Source: Candidatus Aramenus sp. CH1 (GTDB lineage Archaea > Thermoproteota > Thermoprotei_A > Sulfolobales > Sulfolobaceae). From it: a DNA stretch of 64,000 nucleotides. Where the stretch lies: contig JALBWU010000004.1 in NCBI GenBank assembly GCA_022678445.1, forward strand, positions 62,001-126,000, written 5' to 3'. Under the pieces are notes generated by a model. It worked only from the letters and a program-made list of their open reading frames with translations, searched no databases and was not told where the DNA came from. The stretch's first letter is position 1. Each line of letters opens with the position of its first letter. The position numbers and the translations under genes were made by a program. Below, one piece after another: positions 31,748 through 41,909 of this stretch.

Positions 31748-33520
31748 ATGGGACTGAAGGATCTAGTTGTAGCCTTATTCCAACTTGACAAGGACTGGAC
31801 AACTAGGATAGTAATGGCCATGCTAGTAATGGGGGTCATCTGGGGGCTCCTAGGCGTCATAGATTCCCTTATGGTGAGGATACAGGAGACGGCGTGGGGG
31901 ACACTGGGAACTCTAGTCATGACCTCTCAGGAGTACTACGGAGGAATAACGCTCCACGCGGAAAGGGACCTCTTCGGCTTCGCCCAGCAGGTCATCTACG
32001 CCCTCTTTATCTACTTTACCATAAAGTTACTCAACTTACAGCCGAGGGCCAAGTGGTTGCTCAACATCTCTTTCATCATTCTAAATATCTCCATGATGTT
32101 TATGGAGGGTCCAATAGTCGCCTACCCAGTGTTCAACGATAACTACTTCTCCGCTACTATTTGGTACTACATATCTCCTATGGGGATTCCCGGGTACTCC
32201 CAGTACGTGGTCTCTCCACTGTTCTTCATAGGCTGGTTACTCCTCGACATATTCACTTACACGGGAGGGATATGGATAGTATACCACTACTACATAGCTA
32301 GCAAGAGCTTGAAGGAGAAGCTTCCAGTCCCGCTAGTCTTTTTCCTCATGGTAACCCTAATGTTCATGATAGGTTATTCCGGAGTGACCGCTGCTGACGT
32401 ATGGGATCTGCTTGCTTACGCTGGAGTTGTTGGGCTAAACCCAATAGCGAACCAAATAGCGTTCTGGATATTCGGTCACTCCGTAGTTTACATGGCATGG
32501 GTTCCGGCAGTAGGAGCGTTATACCTGCTAATCCCCACGTTAGCCAGCAAGCCACTCTACAGCGACAGGATGGGAAGAATTTCCGCCCTCCTCTACTTGA
32601 TATTCTCCAACAACGTGCCCATACATCACTTGTACATGGTTAACTTGCCCGTAGTGATCAAGGTCATACAAGAGGTCTTAACGTATGCAGTAGTCATACC
32701 CTCAATGATGACTTTCCTCAACTTGTGGGCCACCGCCAAGGGGGCTAACGTTAACTGGAATGTGATAACGGCGTTCACTGCCCTTTCCTTCACTGGCGCA
32801 ATAGCTGCCGGAGTGACCGGCATCGCTAATGCGACTATAGCTTTTGACTCAATAGTTCACAATGCCATGTGGGTAGTTGGTCACTTCCACGCAATGATCT
32901 TACTCTCCATAGTCCCAGCCGCAATGGCCGTCATATACTTCATGATACCCATGATGTCGGGAAGACAGTGGTACTCCGGTAAGTTGGCGTGGCTACACTT
33001 CATAGGCTATACGCTGGGCTCCGTACTGTTAATTATTGGGTTTGAACTGGAGGGCTTCTACGGCATAGTCAGGAGGGCTGAAATTTTCCCCAGGGTATCG
33101 GGTCTAGTGTTTGCAGAGAACTTAGCGACAGTGGGTGCACTTATAGCCGAGCTCGCAACTCTAGGCTGGTTCCTCAATCTAGTGTTGACTTTAGTCAAGG
33201 GAAGGACTGCTAGGCTTGAAGGGCTAGGACTAGGAGAACTAATAAATACTGTTGCAATGTCATTAAGTTGGGAGAGCACTGGAATGCCCAGCCTCTCTAA
33301 TGTAAGCCTCAGTAGTAGACTAGTGAAGTCCCACAGGAAAGCCCTAGGTGCGGGGTGGGCAATAGGCATCGTCGGTGCCCTTCTAATAGTAATAAGCGTA
33401 ATACCCTTAACCCTAGGGGGCGACATGTACAACGCCTTAATTGACGTGTGGCTGCTGATACTGACGATAGGGATTATTATGACCTCCGTATCAGTTCTGA
33501 AGGCGGCTAAAAGCATTTAA
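31748..33520 (+). CDS. doxB: heme-copper quinol oxidase subunit I (DoxB-type)
   Basis: A 590-residue, about 14-helix catalytic subunit. Heme and copper ligands are in place: His70 (TLHAERD), His244 with cross-linked Tyr248 (GHSVVY), His293-His294 (PIHHLY), and His371, His379 and His381 ([14 protein letters not shown]). It has the B-family layout of the Acidianus ambivalens aa3 quinol oxidase DoxB, which passes electrons from caldariella quinol to oxygen and pumps protons. Followed by doxC and doxE. Confidence 0.93.
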   Translation: MGLKDLVVALFQLDKDWTTRIVMAMLVMGVIWGLLGVIDSLMVRIQETAWGTLGTLVMTSQEYYGGITLHAERDLFGFAQQVIYALFIYFTIKLLNLQPRAKWLLNISFIILNISMMFMEGPIVAYPVFNDNYFSATIWYYISPMGIPGYSQYVVSPLFFIGWLLLDIFTYTGGIWIVYHYYIASKSLKEKLPVPLVFFLMVTLMFMIGYSGVTAADVWDLLAYAGVVGLNPIANQIAFWIFGHSVVYMAWVPAVGALYLLIPTLASKPLYSDRMGRISALLYLIFSNNVPIHHLYMVNLPVVIKVIQEVLTYAVVIPSMMTFLNLWATAKGANVNWNVITAFTALSFTGAIAAGVTGIANATIAFDSIVHNAMWVVGHFHAMILLSIVPAAMAVIYFMIPMMSGRQWYSGKLAWLHFIGYTLGSVLLIIGFELEGFYGIVRRAEIFPRVSGLVFAENLATVGALIAELATLGWFLNLVLTLVKGRTARLEGLGLGELINTVAMSLSWESTGMPSLSNVSLSSRLVKSHRKALGAGWAIGIVGALLIVISVIPLTLGGDMYNALIDVWLLILTIGIIMTSVSVLKAAKSI

Positions 33521-33581
33521 TTTTTTTAATAAAAAGTTATAAAACCTTGTGAACTCTACTCTCGGATGGTAGGTGGTTTAG

Positions 33582-34622
33582 ATGGACAAAAAGGAAAGAT
33601 GGGAATTGATGTGGGTCGCGTTCGTAATAGTGCTTTTTGCCATAGTAATTGCGGGAACGCTCCCGTTGGACTTCCAAGTAGGTGGCGTGCCAAGCGTGTT
33701 GAGCGCTCTAAACAACAAGCCTAGCTCAGACATCGTAAACGTTCACATAACGTCATACCAGTACTTGTTCAAAGTACAAGAGACAGGTCCAGTAAACTCC
33801 AACATGATGGGGAGTCCCTTCTACTACAACGTCATAGTAGGTCACCCAGGGGAGTACTTGAACATCAGCATGAGTTCTGCTGACGTGACCTCAAACTTCT
33901 ACTTCGCCGACTACAGCGACAGAGTAGTAACGGACCAAATTGTTCCAGGGTTGGTAGCGTACGACGTGTTACCTGTGCCAAACATTACCGGCGTATACAC
34001 TTTCCTCGGAGGGGAATACAACGGGCCTTGGTTCAGCTACCAGGCAGGGTTGCTAATAGACATACCTTCCTCGGGCTACATCCCTGTGTCTGACCTCAGC
34101 CAGTACATATCTCAGACTCATACCTCCCAAACCAGCGCCCTCAGAGGTGACCCCTACAACCCGCCCATAGTTGTCCAGGACAACACCCTAACTCCAAGCT
34201 TCTACTTGCAGGGATCCAAGGAGGCTGTGTTTAACGACTCAGTTCCAGGGCCAACGCTAGTTGTTGAGAACGGGGACAACGTGACCATTAGCATGTACAT
34301 CCCAGCAATAGCCAGCGAGCTAGACTACCTGTACAACTACACCCCTACCGGCACTGGCTACTTCGTAAAGAACGTAATGGTGGGCATTTACGCTGTATGG
34401 TGGAACGGAACTATCACTCCAGTAGCCGCGGCGCCCATCTCGTACAACACTACGATGACCTTCCACTTCACTGCAAACGCCCCAGCTTACTTGTACGGAA
34501 TAGTGACCCCAGTGTACTACAACTACAACCCGCTAGACCTCTCATCTAAGATAGGCCCGCTAATTGGCGTCCAGAAGGGATACGTAATGGGATACTGGGG
34601 AGCAATCCTGGTGGTGAGCTGA
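33582..34622 (+). CDS. doxC: quinol oxidase subunit II (DoxC-type)
   Basis: A 346-residue membrane-anchored outer subunit: one N-terminal helix (about 9-28), then a large extracytoplasmic β-rich domain with many N-glycosylation sequons (for example NISMS, NITG, NDSVPG, NVTIS). A CuA-type Cys/His set is absent, as expected for a quinol rather than cytochrome oxidase. ggtaggtggt precedes ATG 33582 by a few bases. Confidence 0.88.
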   Translation: MDKKERWELMWVAFVIVLFAIVIAGTLPLDFQVGGVPSVLSALNNKPSSDIVNVHITSYQYLFKVQETGPVNSNMMGSPFYYNVIVGHPGEYLNISMSSADVTSNFYFADYSDRVVTDQIVPGLVAYDVLPVPNITGVYTFLGGEYNGPWFSYQAGLLIDIPSSGYIPVSDLSQYISQTHTSQTSALRGDPYNPPIVVQDNTLTPSFYLQGSKEAVFNDSVPGPTLVVENGDNVTISMYIPAIASELDYLYNYTPTGTGYFVKNVMVGIYAVWWNGTITPVAAAPISYNTTMTFHFTANAPAYLYGIVTPVYYNYNPLDLSSKIGPLIGVQKGYVMGYWGAILVVS

Positions 34623-34623
34623 A

Positions 34624-34818
34624 ATGGTGAGCTTCTTCAAACTACTCGGAATAGGCTACGTGATGGCTATACTCCTGCTAGTTTGGGAACTTGTAGAGGA
34701 GACCCTCCACGGAGTGGCTGTGCAGTACACAGGGCTATTTACTGCAATGGCTTTCATAGGGTTTGTAGCCTTCTTCCTGTTCGTCTACTTCGCGCCACAG
34801 GAGGAGTCCCACCACTAA
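34624..34818 (+). CDS. doxE: small quinol oxidase subunit (DoxE-type)
   Basis: A 64-residue protein with two hydrophobic helices (about 6-22 and 37-55). It begins one base after doxC, the place of doxE in the A. ambivalens operon. Its end overlaps the convergent tatD gene by 4 bp. Identity rests mainly on operon order, size and helix pattern. Confidence 0.78.
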   Translation: MVSFFKLLGIGYVMAILLLVWELVEETLHGVAVQYTGLFTAMAFIGFVAFFLFVYFAPQEESHH

Positions 34819-35534
34819 GGGAATATTTTTTTGAAGTTTTCCTCTATTTTTCTCTCTACTTCTTCCTGGTCTATTCCCTTCATCTCCGCTATCTTCTTTA
34901 CTGCGTATACGACGTTACACGGTTCGTTCCTTGTTTCCTTCTCAACTCCAAGGAAAGGGGAGTCGGTCTCAGTTAACGCGTTCTCAAGGGGGACTTCCTT
35001 CGCTACAACTTGTCTAAACTTGTCCCTCACTATGACAGGGGGAAAGGAGATGAACCCTCCCAGGTCCACGAACTTTAGTGCGTCATTGACGCTCCCCTCA
35101 TAGGCGTGAATGACGAACTTTACCTTGTAAGAGGGGAGGATAGACAGGAGGTCCCTGTTACCTCCTCTGCTGTGAATTATTACTGGGAGATTCCTCCTCT
35201 CGCCTTCCTCGAGGAACCTCTCCAACACTTGGACTTCCTCTCTCTTCAACTCCTCTTCCTTTACCCAGTAGTAGTCGAGCCCAACCTCGCTTATGGCTTT
35301 GGCCTTGTCAAGGAGCTTCAGAACCTCTTCTACTTCATTGCTCCTCTCTACGAACTCCGGGTGGAAACCCAGCGCTGGTACTAACCCGTACCTGCTGGAG
35401 AGCTCAATTACCCTTAAGTCACTCTCTAAGTCCACTCCAGCTTCTACAATCTTCACGTTGCACTTCGCCAATACCTTATCTCTATCCTGATCAAAGTCCT
35501 TCGTGTGAAGATGCGCGTGGATATCGATTAGCAT
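34815..35534 (-). CDS. tatD: TatD-family metal-dependent hydrolase
   Basis: A 239-residue TIM-barrel hydrolase. MLIDIHAHLH supplies the first histidines, AISEVGLDYYW the bridging glutamate, VIIHSRGG and FVIHAYEG further histidines, and ETDSPFLG the last aspartate. Family members are DNases active in DNA repair and degradation; the archaeal role is not settled. ATG 35534. Confidence 0.9.
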   Translation of the reverse strand: MLIDIHAHLHTKDFDQDRDKVLAKCNVKIVEAGVDLESDLRVIELSSRYGLVPALGFHPEFVERSNEVEEVLKLLDKAKAISEVGLDYYWVKEEELKREEVQVLERFLEEGERRNLPVIIHSRGGNRDLLSILPSYKVKFVIHAYEGSVNDALKFVDLGGFISFPPVIVRDKFRQVVAKEVPLENALTETDSPFLGVEKETRNEPCNVVYAVKKIAEMKGIDQEEVERKIEENFKKIFP

Positions 35535-35563
35535 AAAAAGAAAAAGAGGAGGACAGATAAAAT

Positions 35564-35731
35564 TTATTTCCAGGGTTCCTTCATGAGCACTATCTTTACT
35601 GCGTTCTCGTTTTCGTCGTAAACTACTTTAACTAGGTCTCCTTCCTTTATCTGGAATTTTTGCCTTATCTTAGCCGGTATAGTAACTTGGTAGTTCCTGC
35701 TCACTTTTACTACTTCTTCCACGTTAGCCAT
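35564..35731 (-). CDS. AbrB/SpoVT-like transcription regulator, 55 residues
   Basis: A short gene. The product begins MANVEEVVKVSRNYQVTIPA, continues KIRQKFQIKEGD and ends MKEPWK; this is the swapped-hairpin AbrB DNA-binding domain (VTIPAKIR...KEGD) and nothing else. Such proteins are either stand-alone regulators or antitoxins; no toxin gene is adjacent. ATG 35731 follows ggtaac, and atttaaat at about 35768-35775 may be its TATA box. It is divergent from the Lrs14-type gene across a palindrome-bearing spacer. Confidence 0.85.
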   Translation of the reverse strand: MANVEEVVKVSRNYQVTIPAKIRQKFQIKEGDLVKVVYDENENAVKIVLMKEPWK

Positions 35732-35808
35732 ATTAGTTCACTATGTTACCTATTTACTGTACCACTATTTAAATCTTTTTTTTCTATGAAAATTATAACT
35801 TGAAGCTT

Positions 35809-35850
35809 ATAAGTGAGAAATTCTTCTACATGGAAAGAATTCTCACTTAT
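35809..35850. promoter_or_regulatory. near-perfect palindrome of TATAAGTGAGA elements
   Basis: Left arm 35809-35825 (ATAAGTGAGAAATTCTT) and right arm 35835-35850 (AAGAATTCTCACTTAT) are inverted repeats with one unpaired A and a nine-base centre. Each arm also carries a TATA-like core (TTATAAG, ATATAAG), pointing in opposite directions. It lies between divergent AbrB-like and Lrs14-type genes, so it is a strong candidate operator. Confidence 0.7.
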
Positions 35851-35930
35851 ATATAAAGTACGAGCGTAAAGTATTTTGTATAAAAGCTCATTTGAAAGGA
35901 AAAGTTGAAATCTAATCCTTTGACTACAAG

Positions 35931-35950
35931 AAAAAAATATATAAGTGAGA
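35931..35950 (+). promoter_or_regulatory. TATA box with third GTGAGA element, promoter of the Lrs14-type gene
   Basis: An A-run leading into TATATAAGTGAGA, centred about 36 bp before ATG 35977, predicts a start site near 35966 and a leader of about 11 bases. The GTGAGA immediately after the TATA box repeats the half-site of the upstream palindrome, so a bound repressor would block polymerase entry. Confidence 0.65.
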
Positions 35951-35976
35951 GTTTACATTCTTTATATGTGGTCAAA

Positions 35977-36360
35977 ATGGAACAAACTCAGATTTCTGGT
36001 GCGAGGATAAAGCTTCCCTCTGGTAAGGACGCGGGTCTAGTGGACATACTGTCCTTTTGCTACGGCCTGTCTGAGACCGACGTGCAAGTGCTAATGGCGT
36101 TAATGAGGGGAGACGCTAGGGGGACCGAGGAGCTCGAGAGCGAACTGAAGCTGTCGAAGGCGTCCATCAACAGGAGCTTAAACAAGTTGCTCGAGATGGC
36201 CCTAGCAATGAGGATAAAGGAGCCCGGGAACAAGGCGGGCAGGCCGAGGTACCTGTACAAGTCAAAGGACTACGCAGAGCTCAAGAACAAGATCCTAGAG
36301 GACATAAAGGACTGCGCTACGAAGATGGCAGACCTAGTAAACCAGGAGTTTAAGCCTTGA
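35977..36360 (+). CDS. Lrs14-type winged-helix transcription regulator
   Basis: A 127-residue protein. IKLPSGKDAGLVDILSFCYG followed by LSETDVQVLMALMRGD, the recognition region LKLSKASINRSLNKLLEM, and the wing (GRPRYLYKS) agree with the Lrs14 family of Sulfolobales, which includes AbfR1 and autorepressing Lrs14. The C-terminal helix serves dimerisation. The open frame extends back to TTG 35905, but that would place the TATA element inside the gene; ATG 35977 is right. It converges with a glycosyltransferase gene (11-bp overlap). Confidence 0.85.
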   Translation: MEQTQISGARIKLPSGKDAGLVDILSFCYGLSETDVQVLMALMRGDARGTEELESELKLSKASINRSLNKLLEMALAMRIKEPGNKAGRPRYLYKSKDYAELKNKILEDIKDCATKMADLVNQEFKP

Positions 36361-37579
36361 CGTACTTGAGGAGAAGCTCTTTTATTGCCCTGACGACGTT
36401 GTCCCAGCTGGAGTGGAGTTGGAGGAATTTTACAAGCCTCTCGTCGTTCATTAAGTCCTCTATTTCCTTTTCAGGTTTTCTCAGGAAGTCAAGGGCTTTC
36501 TCTGCCATCCCCCTTACGTCAAACTCCCTAACAAACGTCACTCCAGGAAGGTCACTGTAGACACTCTTGACAGTAGGTATATCGTAGGCCACTACTGGAG
36601 TTCCCAGAGCCAAGGACTCCAAGACCACAAGGGAAAAGCCGTCAACGTGGGATGGGTAAACTAGGACCTTAGCTCTACTGACGACGTCGATTAACTTCTT
36701 CCTCTCCACAAACCCCAAGTACTCTACGTGCAAGTTATACTTGTTTATCTTTTTCCAGAAGGCCCTCTCATTGTATTTATCGAAGAATTTCCCCATTAGT
36801 ATCAACTTAGTCGGCCTACTGGAGTTTATAACCTTCATAACCTCGGGGATTTCTTGTATTCCCTTATCCTGGTTAAGCCTGCTCCAAAAGACGATGTAGT
36901 CCTCCTTTCCTTTATTTCTATAGGCTAGGAGCTCCGGCTCAAACGCGTTTCCCGGCCTTAACACTTCCCCCTCTATCCCCGTCCAAGCTAGACTACCTTC
37001 GCTTACTGACGCTATAAACGTCGGCTTGTGCGACCTTAACAACTTGGAGTACTTTGGCTTTGCCACTAGCTCGTTAAAGAGGAACCTAGTGTAGAACCCC
37101 TTTTTAGTGGAGGGGTTGAACCTATAGAACTTCCAAAGCCTCCTTAAGTACTCCAGGGAATTGGCGTAAAAGAGTGGCTCGTGGATGGTTAGGCCAAATC
37201 TCTGTTTTTCGCCAAAGAAAAATACGTCCAGAGAGGTGTGGTCTGGCTCATAGAGGAAGTCCACGTCAACGTTAAAGTTCTTTACGTATTCTGCTGAAGT
37301 TTTCTCTTGAAATAATAACCTCTGGATTCGTGTTACCTTGTACTTTTCAGCCTGGTCAAGGAGGCGGTAGAAGTCGTCAGCTACCTTAATCCCCCTAGTT
37401 TCTAGTTCCTTGGCCCTCTTCAAGATGTCATCTTTGTCGAACCTAAACGCCGTCCTAGGGGGGTACAAAACAACCTTAAACTCCTTGGCTAGCCTAGTCG
37501 TTACCTCGTATGCGTGGACAGCCCCACCTCCCCCGAACCTCGAAGACAAGAAGTTGTCGTAAACTATTCCGAGTTTCAC
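36350..37579 (-). CDS. glycosyltransferase family 4 (GT-B)
   Basis: A 409-residue GT-B enzyme. Glycine-rich acceptor loop SSRFGGGGAVHAYEV near residues 12-26, and the donor domain with IVFWSRLNQDKGIQEIP, ILMGKF, VLVYPSHVDGFSLVVLESLALGTPVVAY: the E-x7-E motif is FSLVVLE. Donor and acceptor cannot be told. Start GTG 37579. It shares a strand with the GT2 gene 27 bp upstream. Confidence 0.87.
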   Translation of the reverse strand: MKLGIVYDNFLSSRFGGGGAVHAYEVTTRLAKEFKVVLYPPRTAFRFDKDDILKRAKELETRGIKVADDFYRLLDQAEKYKVTRIQRLLFQEKTSAEYVKNFNVDVDFLYEPDHTSLDVFFFGEKQRFGLTIHEPLFYANSLEYLRRLWKFYRFNPSTKKGFYTRFLFNELVAKPKYSKLLRSHKPTFIASVSEGSLAWTGIEGEVLRPGNAFEPELLAYRNKGKEDYIVFWSRLNQDKGIQEIPEVMKVINSSRPTKLILMGKFFDKYNERAFWKKINKYNLHVEYLGFVERKKLIDVVSRAKVLVYPSHVDGFSLVVLESLALGTPVVAYDIPTVKSVYSDLPGVTFVREFDVRGMAEKALDFLRKPEKEIEDLMNDERLVKFLQLHSSWDNVVRAIKELLLKYVKA

Positions 37580-37606
37580 GGTGAACCAACGCTCCGTTAC
37601 TACTTC

Positions 37607-38494
37607 TCAGCCACTCTCTTCCCTTCTCCTTCCCTTGAGGTAAGCGTAGACGAGCCCGTAAGGAAGGGATACCGCCAACGCCAACCCAGGGATCAAGTTG
37701 TAAAAGAACTTCCTCACGTCCCGGTAGTACCTTATACCAAGTACGACAAGAGGCACGTAACCCAGCAGGACTGGGTAAAAGAAAACCCCCGCTATGCCCA
37801 GCAAGTAGTACATGCCGTAATAACCGTAACCCGTGAGGAAGGTGACGTCTGTCATCCCATCTAACACCAGCATCATGTCGTACTTTGACCTCCAGAGGTT
37901 CCTCTTGGCCTCCTCCAAGGAAGAGGTGAGGTCTTCCCTAGAGTGGACCTTGTTTAGGTGGAGGCACCTCCCCTCAGTGGGCCCAACCCTGAAGCCCACT
38001 TTCTTTAACTTGGAGTAAACCCACACATCCTCGTCCCTCTCGTACCTTTCGTCGAACATCCCCACCTTCCTTAGGGCTTCTAAGTCCAACGCTGCGCAAC
38101 CTAAGTTCGGGTTTTCCTCCCCAGGGGAAAGCGGAACGTCAATTTCCTCTTCTGAATAGGCGTAGTGCATCCAAGTAAAGGCGAAGCCCCTCTTAAGGGA
38201 GCTTTCCATTTTCTCCGCCCCTTTTTCCGGGAGGACTACGTCGCTGTCCAGGAAGATCACAAACCTGTCAGAGGCGTACTTGAGCATCTCGTTCCTCAGC
38301 TTTGCCATGTTCACCCTCTTTAGCCTGGGTGCCTTTACGTGCTTCACGTTGTACTTGTTTATTAACGCTGACAAGTCCTCCCTCTCCGAGTTGTCGTAGA
38401 CCACTACTCTCCCCTGCTTCACCGCTGACGATATGGCCTTCTCTACCCAGTCAGCCCTGTCCTTTGGCCCCACTGGAATTAATATCTCCACCAC
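37607..38494 (-). CDS. glycosyltransferase family 2, membrane-anchored
   Basis: A GT-A enzyme of about 295 residues. N-terminal VEILIPVGPKDRADWVEKAI, then FVIFLDSDVVLPEKG (the DxD) and an ERDEDVWVYSKLKKVGF acceptor loop; two to three hydrophobic segments near the C terminus anchor it to the membrane. Start GTG 38494 is favoured by a TATA-like element on the minus strand (about 38517-38527); the longer frame to 38542 would cover that promoter. Confidence 0.85.
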   Translation of the reverse strand: MVEILIPVGPKDRADWVEKAISSAVKQGRVVVYDNSEREDLSALINKYNVKHVKAPRLKRVNMAKLRNEMLKYASDRFVIFLDSDVVLPEKGAEKMESSLKRGFAFTWMHYAYSEEEIDVPLSPGEENPNLGCAALDLEALRKVGMFDERYERDEDVWVYSKLKKVGFRVGPTEGRCLHLNKVHSREDLTSSLEEAKRNLWRSKYDMMLVLDGMTDVTFLTGYGYYGMYYLLGIAGVFFYPVLLGYVPLVVLGIRYYRDVRKFFYNLIPGLALAVSLPYGLVYAYLKGRRREESG

Positions 38495-38527
38495 AACTCT
38501 ATACTCGTGAGTCAAGGTAAAAAAGTA
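38478..38527. promoter_or_regulatory. interleaved divergent promoters of two glycosyltransferase genes
   Basis: attaatat (38478-38484) lies 26 bp before GTG 38507 and inside the leftward gene. On the minus strand tactttttta (38517-38527) lies about 28 bp before GTG 38494 and inside the rightward gene. The start codons are only 12 bp apart. Confidence 0.5.
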
Positions 38528-39562
38528 GCAGTCGTTGCCCACGGATACGGGGCTATGAGGGGGTACAGCGGAGAGGGCAAAGTTTACCTAGAGGGGATCT
38601 CCGCCCTAAAGGAAAGGGGGGTAGAGTACGTGATAGTATCCTTCTCAAAGCCTAAGGAAGGCAACAGCGCCTATTTCCTCCCGTTTAGGGTGAGGAGGTT
38701 TGACAAGTACCAGAGGCTCCTTGTCTGGTTTCCCGCGAGGAAGCTGAGGCCGTCCCTTTACCTCAACTTGTCCGGTGTTCCCGTTCCGTTGTCTAAGGTA
38801 GCCCCCCACGTAATCTACGCTGGAGGTCCGGCAATAGCTTCAGCGCCGACAAAGTACTCCAAGTCGCTCTTTTGGAAGCTTTACCTTCTCCCCTTTAAGT
38901 CCATAGCTAAGAGGCTGACTGAGGAAGCTAGAAGGGCTTACATCATAGCCAACTCCTGGTACTCAGTCAAGCTGATAAAGGAGGCCTACGGGGCGGAAGC
39001 CAAGAAGGTCATTTACCCTCCAGTGGACGTGGAGTTCTACAGGAATGCCTTTTCCGAGAGCAAAGAGCCGTTCTTCCTCTCCATAGGTAGAATAGAGAGG
39101 GGGAAGAGCCTGGAGAACGCAGTGAGGCTCTCTGCGATCTCCGGGATAAAGGGGGTTATCGTTGGCTCCCTTGGCGACAAGGGATACCTCAACCACTTGA
39201 GGGAGCTCTCAGGGAAGCTAAGGGCCCCGGTGGAGTTCCTACCGAACCTATCAAGGGAGGAGTTGCTCGAGGTAATGAAGAGGGCCTCAGTCTACTTCCA
39301 CCCCACCGTGGGGGAGCACTTCGGCATTCCCATAGTTGAGGCCATGTCTGCTGGACTTATCCCAATAGTGCCAAAGGAAAGCGGTGGACAAGAGGTAGTA
39401 CCGGAGTTCTCCTATACGACCTTGGAGGAGGCCTCAAGCCTGCTGAAGCAGGTTCTGAACGTAGACGCCGAGCTGAGGAGGGAGATGTCGAAAAGGGCGG
39501 AAGACTTTTCCTCGGCCAAGTTCAGGTCGAGGCTCTACGACGAGGTCTCAAAGTTTCTCTAG
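38507..39562 (+). CDS. glycosyltransferase family 4 (GT-B)
   Basis: A 351-residue GT-B enzyme. The donor-binding half contains [45 protein letters not shown] and [17 protein letters not shown] (E-x7-[10 protein letters not shown]). Divergent from the GT2 gene with start codons 12 bp apart, so all three glycosyltransferases at 36.3-39.6 kb probably serve one glycan, such as the S-layer N-glycan or exopolysaccharide. The end overlaps the deaminase gene by 15 bp. Confidence 0.87.
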   Translation: MSQGKKVAVVAHGYGAMRGYSGEGKVYLEGISALKERGVEYVIVSFSKPKEGNSAYFLPFRVRRFDKYQRLLVWFPARKLRPSLYLNLSGVPVPLSKVAPHVIYAGGPAIASAPTKYSKSLFWKLYLLPFKSIAKRLTEEARRAYIIANSWYSVKLIKEAYGAEAKKVIYPPVDVEFYRNAFSESKEPFFLSIGRIERGKSLENAVRLSAISGIKGVIVGSLGDKGYLNHLRELSGKLRAPVEFLPNLSREELLEVMKRASVYFHPTVGEHFGIPIVEAMSAGLIPIVPKESGGQEVVPEFSYTTLEEASSLLKQVLNVDAELRREMSKRAEDFSSAKFRSRLYDEVSKFL

Positions 39563-40756
39563 TTCCCTGTTCAATTCCTCTCCTAATTTCCTTCTCTTCT
39601 GCACGAGCTCACTCCTACTGTATATTACCCCATCAGCTATCGTAGCCACAAGTGCATCCTGCCCCGCGTAATACACTATGTTTGAGAGCAGTCTGTCCCT
39701 AGTAAGCGGGTAGAGGAGAGACGCGTCAAAGAGAACCATGTCAGCCACGTATCCGTTTTCCAGTAACCCTCCTCTTATCCCAAGTAGCTTGTAGCCGTTC
39801 ACTGTGGCGGCCTTAAACGCATGTATGGCCTTTATCCTTGTATCCCAGTAATTATGCCTTTGGAGGAGAACGGCGGTCTTCATCTCCGCCAGGATGTCCA
39901 AGCTGTTGTTGCTTGAGGCTCCATCTGTCCCAAGTGTCACGTTTATTCCTCCCTCCATCATCTCGAAAAAGGGGAATGTACCAGCAGTGGCTAGCTTCAT
40001 GTTAGAGGTCGGGCAGTGCGTTGTCGCCCTAGCCTTCTTAAGTTCCTCGATTTCCCAGCTGGCCACCCAGCCCAAGTGAACTGCGTTAACTAGCGACGTT
40101 AAGCCAAGGTCTCGCAAGTATTCTACAGGAAACCTGCCTGTCCTCCTCTTCACGTCATAGATCTCCTTCCTAGTCTCAGATACGTGGATGTGGATCCAAG
40201 TGCCCTCGCTCTCAGCCAATTCTTTCGCCAGCTTTAACGTATTCTCCCCGACAGCGTAAATCGAGTGGACGTTAACGATTGCCTTGAAGTGCTTAGAGTC
40301 TCGGAGTCTCCCTTGCCTCCTTGCGACCTCCTCTGGATCTAACATGGAGTCCAGAAAGGTATGCCCTGCAAAGGCCCTCACCTTGTACTTCTCAGCCAAC
40401 TCCTTGATGTCCTCCGGGTTAAAGTACATGTCCACAAAAGCAGTAGTACCAGAGGACAACATCTCCAGAACCGCTATCTCGCTCCCCAGCCTCATTAGTC
40501 TACTCGGCATTCGCTTCTCGAAGTCCCACATCCTCTGCAACCATTCCTGTAATTCAGAGTCGTCGTAGTAGCCCCTCATGGCTATCATGGCAGTATGCGT
40601 ATGGGAGTTGACAAAGCCCGGAGTTACTACAAGGTTGCTGCAGTCTACCTCATCCCCCTCTCTAGAGTTCCCTACGTCCTTTATAACTCCGTCCTCCACG
40701 ACCACGTTCACGTTTTCCTTGATGCCTCTGGAGTCTAGGACGAACTTGCACTTCAC
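39548..40756 (-). CDS. amidohydrolase, probable SAH/MTA (adenosine-type) deaminase
   Basis: About 402 residues of the cytosine-deaminase-like amidohydrolase class. Metal ligands: [36 protein letters not shown]. The last motif and the length match S-adenosylhomocysteine/5'-methylthioadenosine deaminases (family TrzN/MtaD). GTG 40756 makes a GTGA overlap with the dph6 stop; the upstream ATG 40786 is an alternative. Last gene of the leftward operon that includes a methyltransferase and Dph6; see findings. Confidence 0.82.
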   Translation of the reverse strand: MKCKFVLDSRGIKENVNVVVEDGVIKDVGNSREGDEVDCSNLVVTPGFVNSHTHTAMIAMRGYYDDSELQEWLQRMWDFEKRMPSRLMRLGSEIAVLEMLSSGTTAFVDMYFNPEDIKELAEKYKVRAFAGHTFLDSMLDPEEVARRQGRLRDSKHFKAIVNVHSIYAVGENTLKLAKELAESEGTWIHIHVSETRKEIYDVKRRTGRFPVEYLRDLGLTSLVNAVHLGWVASWEIEELKKARATTHCPTSNMKLATAGTFPFFEMMEGGINVTLGTDGASSNNSLDILAEMKTAVLLQRHNYWDTRIKAIHAFKAATVNGYKLLGIRGGLLENGYVADMVLFDASLLYPLTRDRLLSNIVYYAGQDALVATIADGVIYSRSELVQKRRKLGEELNRELEKL

Positions 40757-41424
40757 AAGAGTATACGTCTTATTACGAACTTCCACTCGAACTCTCCTAC
40801 TTTTACCTTTTCTCCCTCCACCTTTAGCTTTTTCTTGAAGAGGGGAGCATTAACCACGAACGTCTCAGCTTCCCCTCCCTCAAAGGCCGGGTTGAAGCCG
40901 TACTTCTTCGCTGAGAAGATTATCCTCTCAACGTCATCCTCGTCCACTTCCTTGCCCACTAGGTCAAAGGGGAAGCCGTAGGCTGAGGCCGAAGTTATAA
41001 TGAAAGAAAAGCCCTCCCTCACTATTCCCCTCATGTACTCTTCCTGGTTCTTCCTCCAGAGGGGTGAGTAAGTCTTGAGCCCTACCTCCTCGGCTATTAA
41101 GTTTACGTTAAGCCTTTGGTAGTCTGAGAGGAGTGCCCCAGTTACTATTCCCTCTGCGCCCATCCCCTTGGCCTTCAGGAAAGCGTGTCTTAAGTCGTCT
41201 AGCTCTTTGTCCTTTTCCCCAGAAGTCTTCTGAAAGAAGTGGGAAAAGCCCATCACTTCGCTCTGGTATCTAGCGAACTGGACATTGGGGTGCTGAAACA
41301 TCCACGAGTCCTCCCTCTCAGGCAACATGGTTATTAGGCATACTACCCTGAACCCCTTCATTACAGCCCAGTGGAGGGCGTAAGTGCTGTCCTTTCCTCC
41401 GGAAAAGAGGGCACAGATCCTCAT
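40753..41424 (-). CDS. dph6: diphthine-ammonia ligase (Dph6)
   Basis: A 223-residue adenine-nucleotide-alpha-hydrolase of the DUF71 family. [17 protein letters not shown] is the PP-loop; [12 protein letters not shown] and [15 protein letters not shown] are typical for Dph6, which amidates diphthine to diphthamide on elongation factor 2. It overlaps the methyltransferase stop by 4 bp (ATGA). Confidence 0.88.
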   Translation of the reverse strand: MRICALFSGGKDSTYALHWAVMKGFRVVCLITMLPEREDSWMFQHPNVQFARYQSEVMGFSHFFQKTSGEKDKELDDLRHAFLKAKGMGAEGIVTGALLSDYQRLNVNLIAEEVGLKTYSPLWRKNQEEYMRGIVREGFSFIITSASAYGFPFDLVGKEVDEDDVERIIFSAKKYGFNPAFEGGEAETFVVNAPLFKKKLKVEGEKVKVGEFEWKFVIRRILL

Positions 41425-41885
41425 AGCTCGTAACAGTAGATGGTATGCTCAGTCCAGCCAAGGAGTCCCATTGCCTTTACCCTCCTCGTCTCCTTTAGCC
41501 TCAGTTTTTCGAAGACAAAGTCGTGGCTGACTACCCTAAGTCCCTTCCTGCCCAGCTTGAGTATTTTCTCCTGGATTATCTCGTTGGTCCTAGTGGAGAG
41601 GTACGCGGTTATGACTGTCACCCTCGGGATTAGCACTTCCAAGAGTAGAACCATGTCCCCGCAGACGACTTCAACGTCTAGATCCCTTGCCTCTAAGCAT
41701 AGGTCGTTGTTTATTTCCACCCCTATTGCCGTCCTTACGTGGAAATGCTTTTTTGCCGTCTTTATTATCCTGCCGTCTCCACAGCCTAGGTCGAGTAACA
41801 CGTCGTCTTTGCTGAGGTTAGCACACTTTAGCATTTCCTCCACAACTTCCGGCGGTGAAGGTACAAATGGTACTAGCAAGGTCAC
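41421..41885 (-). CDS. SAM methyltransferase, aKMT-like
   Basis: A 154-residue class I methyltransferase. [15 protein letters not shown], motif [25 protein letters not shown] and a late RVVSHDF...HTIYCYEL closely follow the plan of aKMT, the broad-specificity crenarchaeal protein-lysine methyltransferase. It may be aKMT itself or a paralogue. GTG 41885; 24 bp after mobA. Confidence 0.8.
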   Translation of the reverse strand: MTLLVPFVPSPPEVVEEMLKCANLSKDDVLLDLGCGDGRIIKTAKKHFHVRTAIGVEINNDLCLEARDLDVEVVCGDMVLLLEVLIPRVTVITAYLSTRTNEIIQEKILKLGRKGLRVVSHDFVFEKLRLKETRRVKAMGLLGWTEHTIYCYEL

Positions 41886-41909
41886 TTACCTACTATCATA
41901 ACCTGCCTC

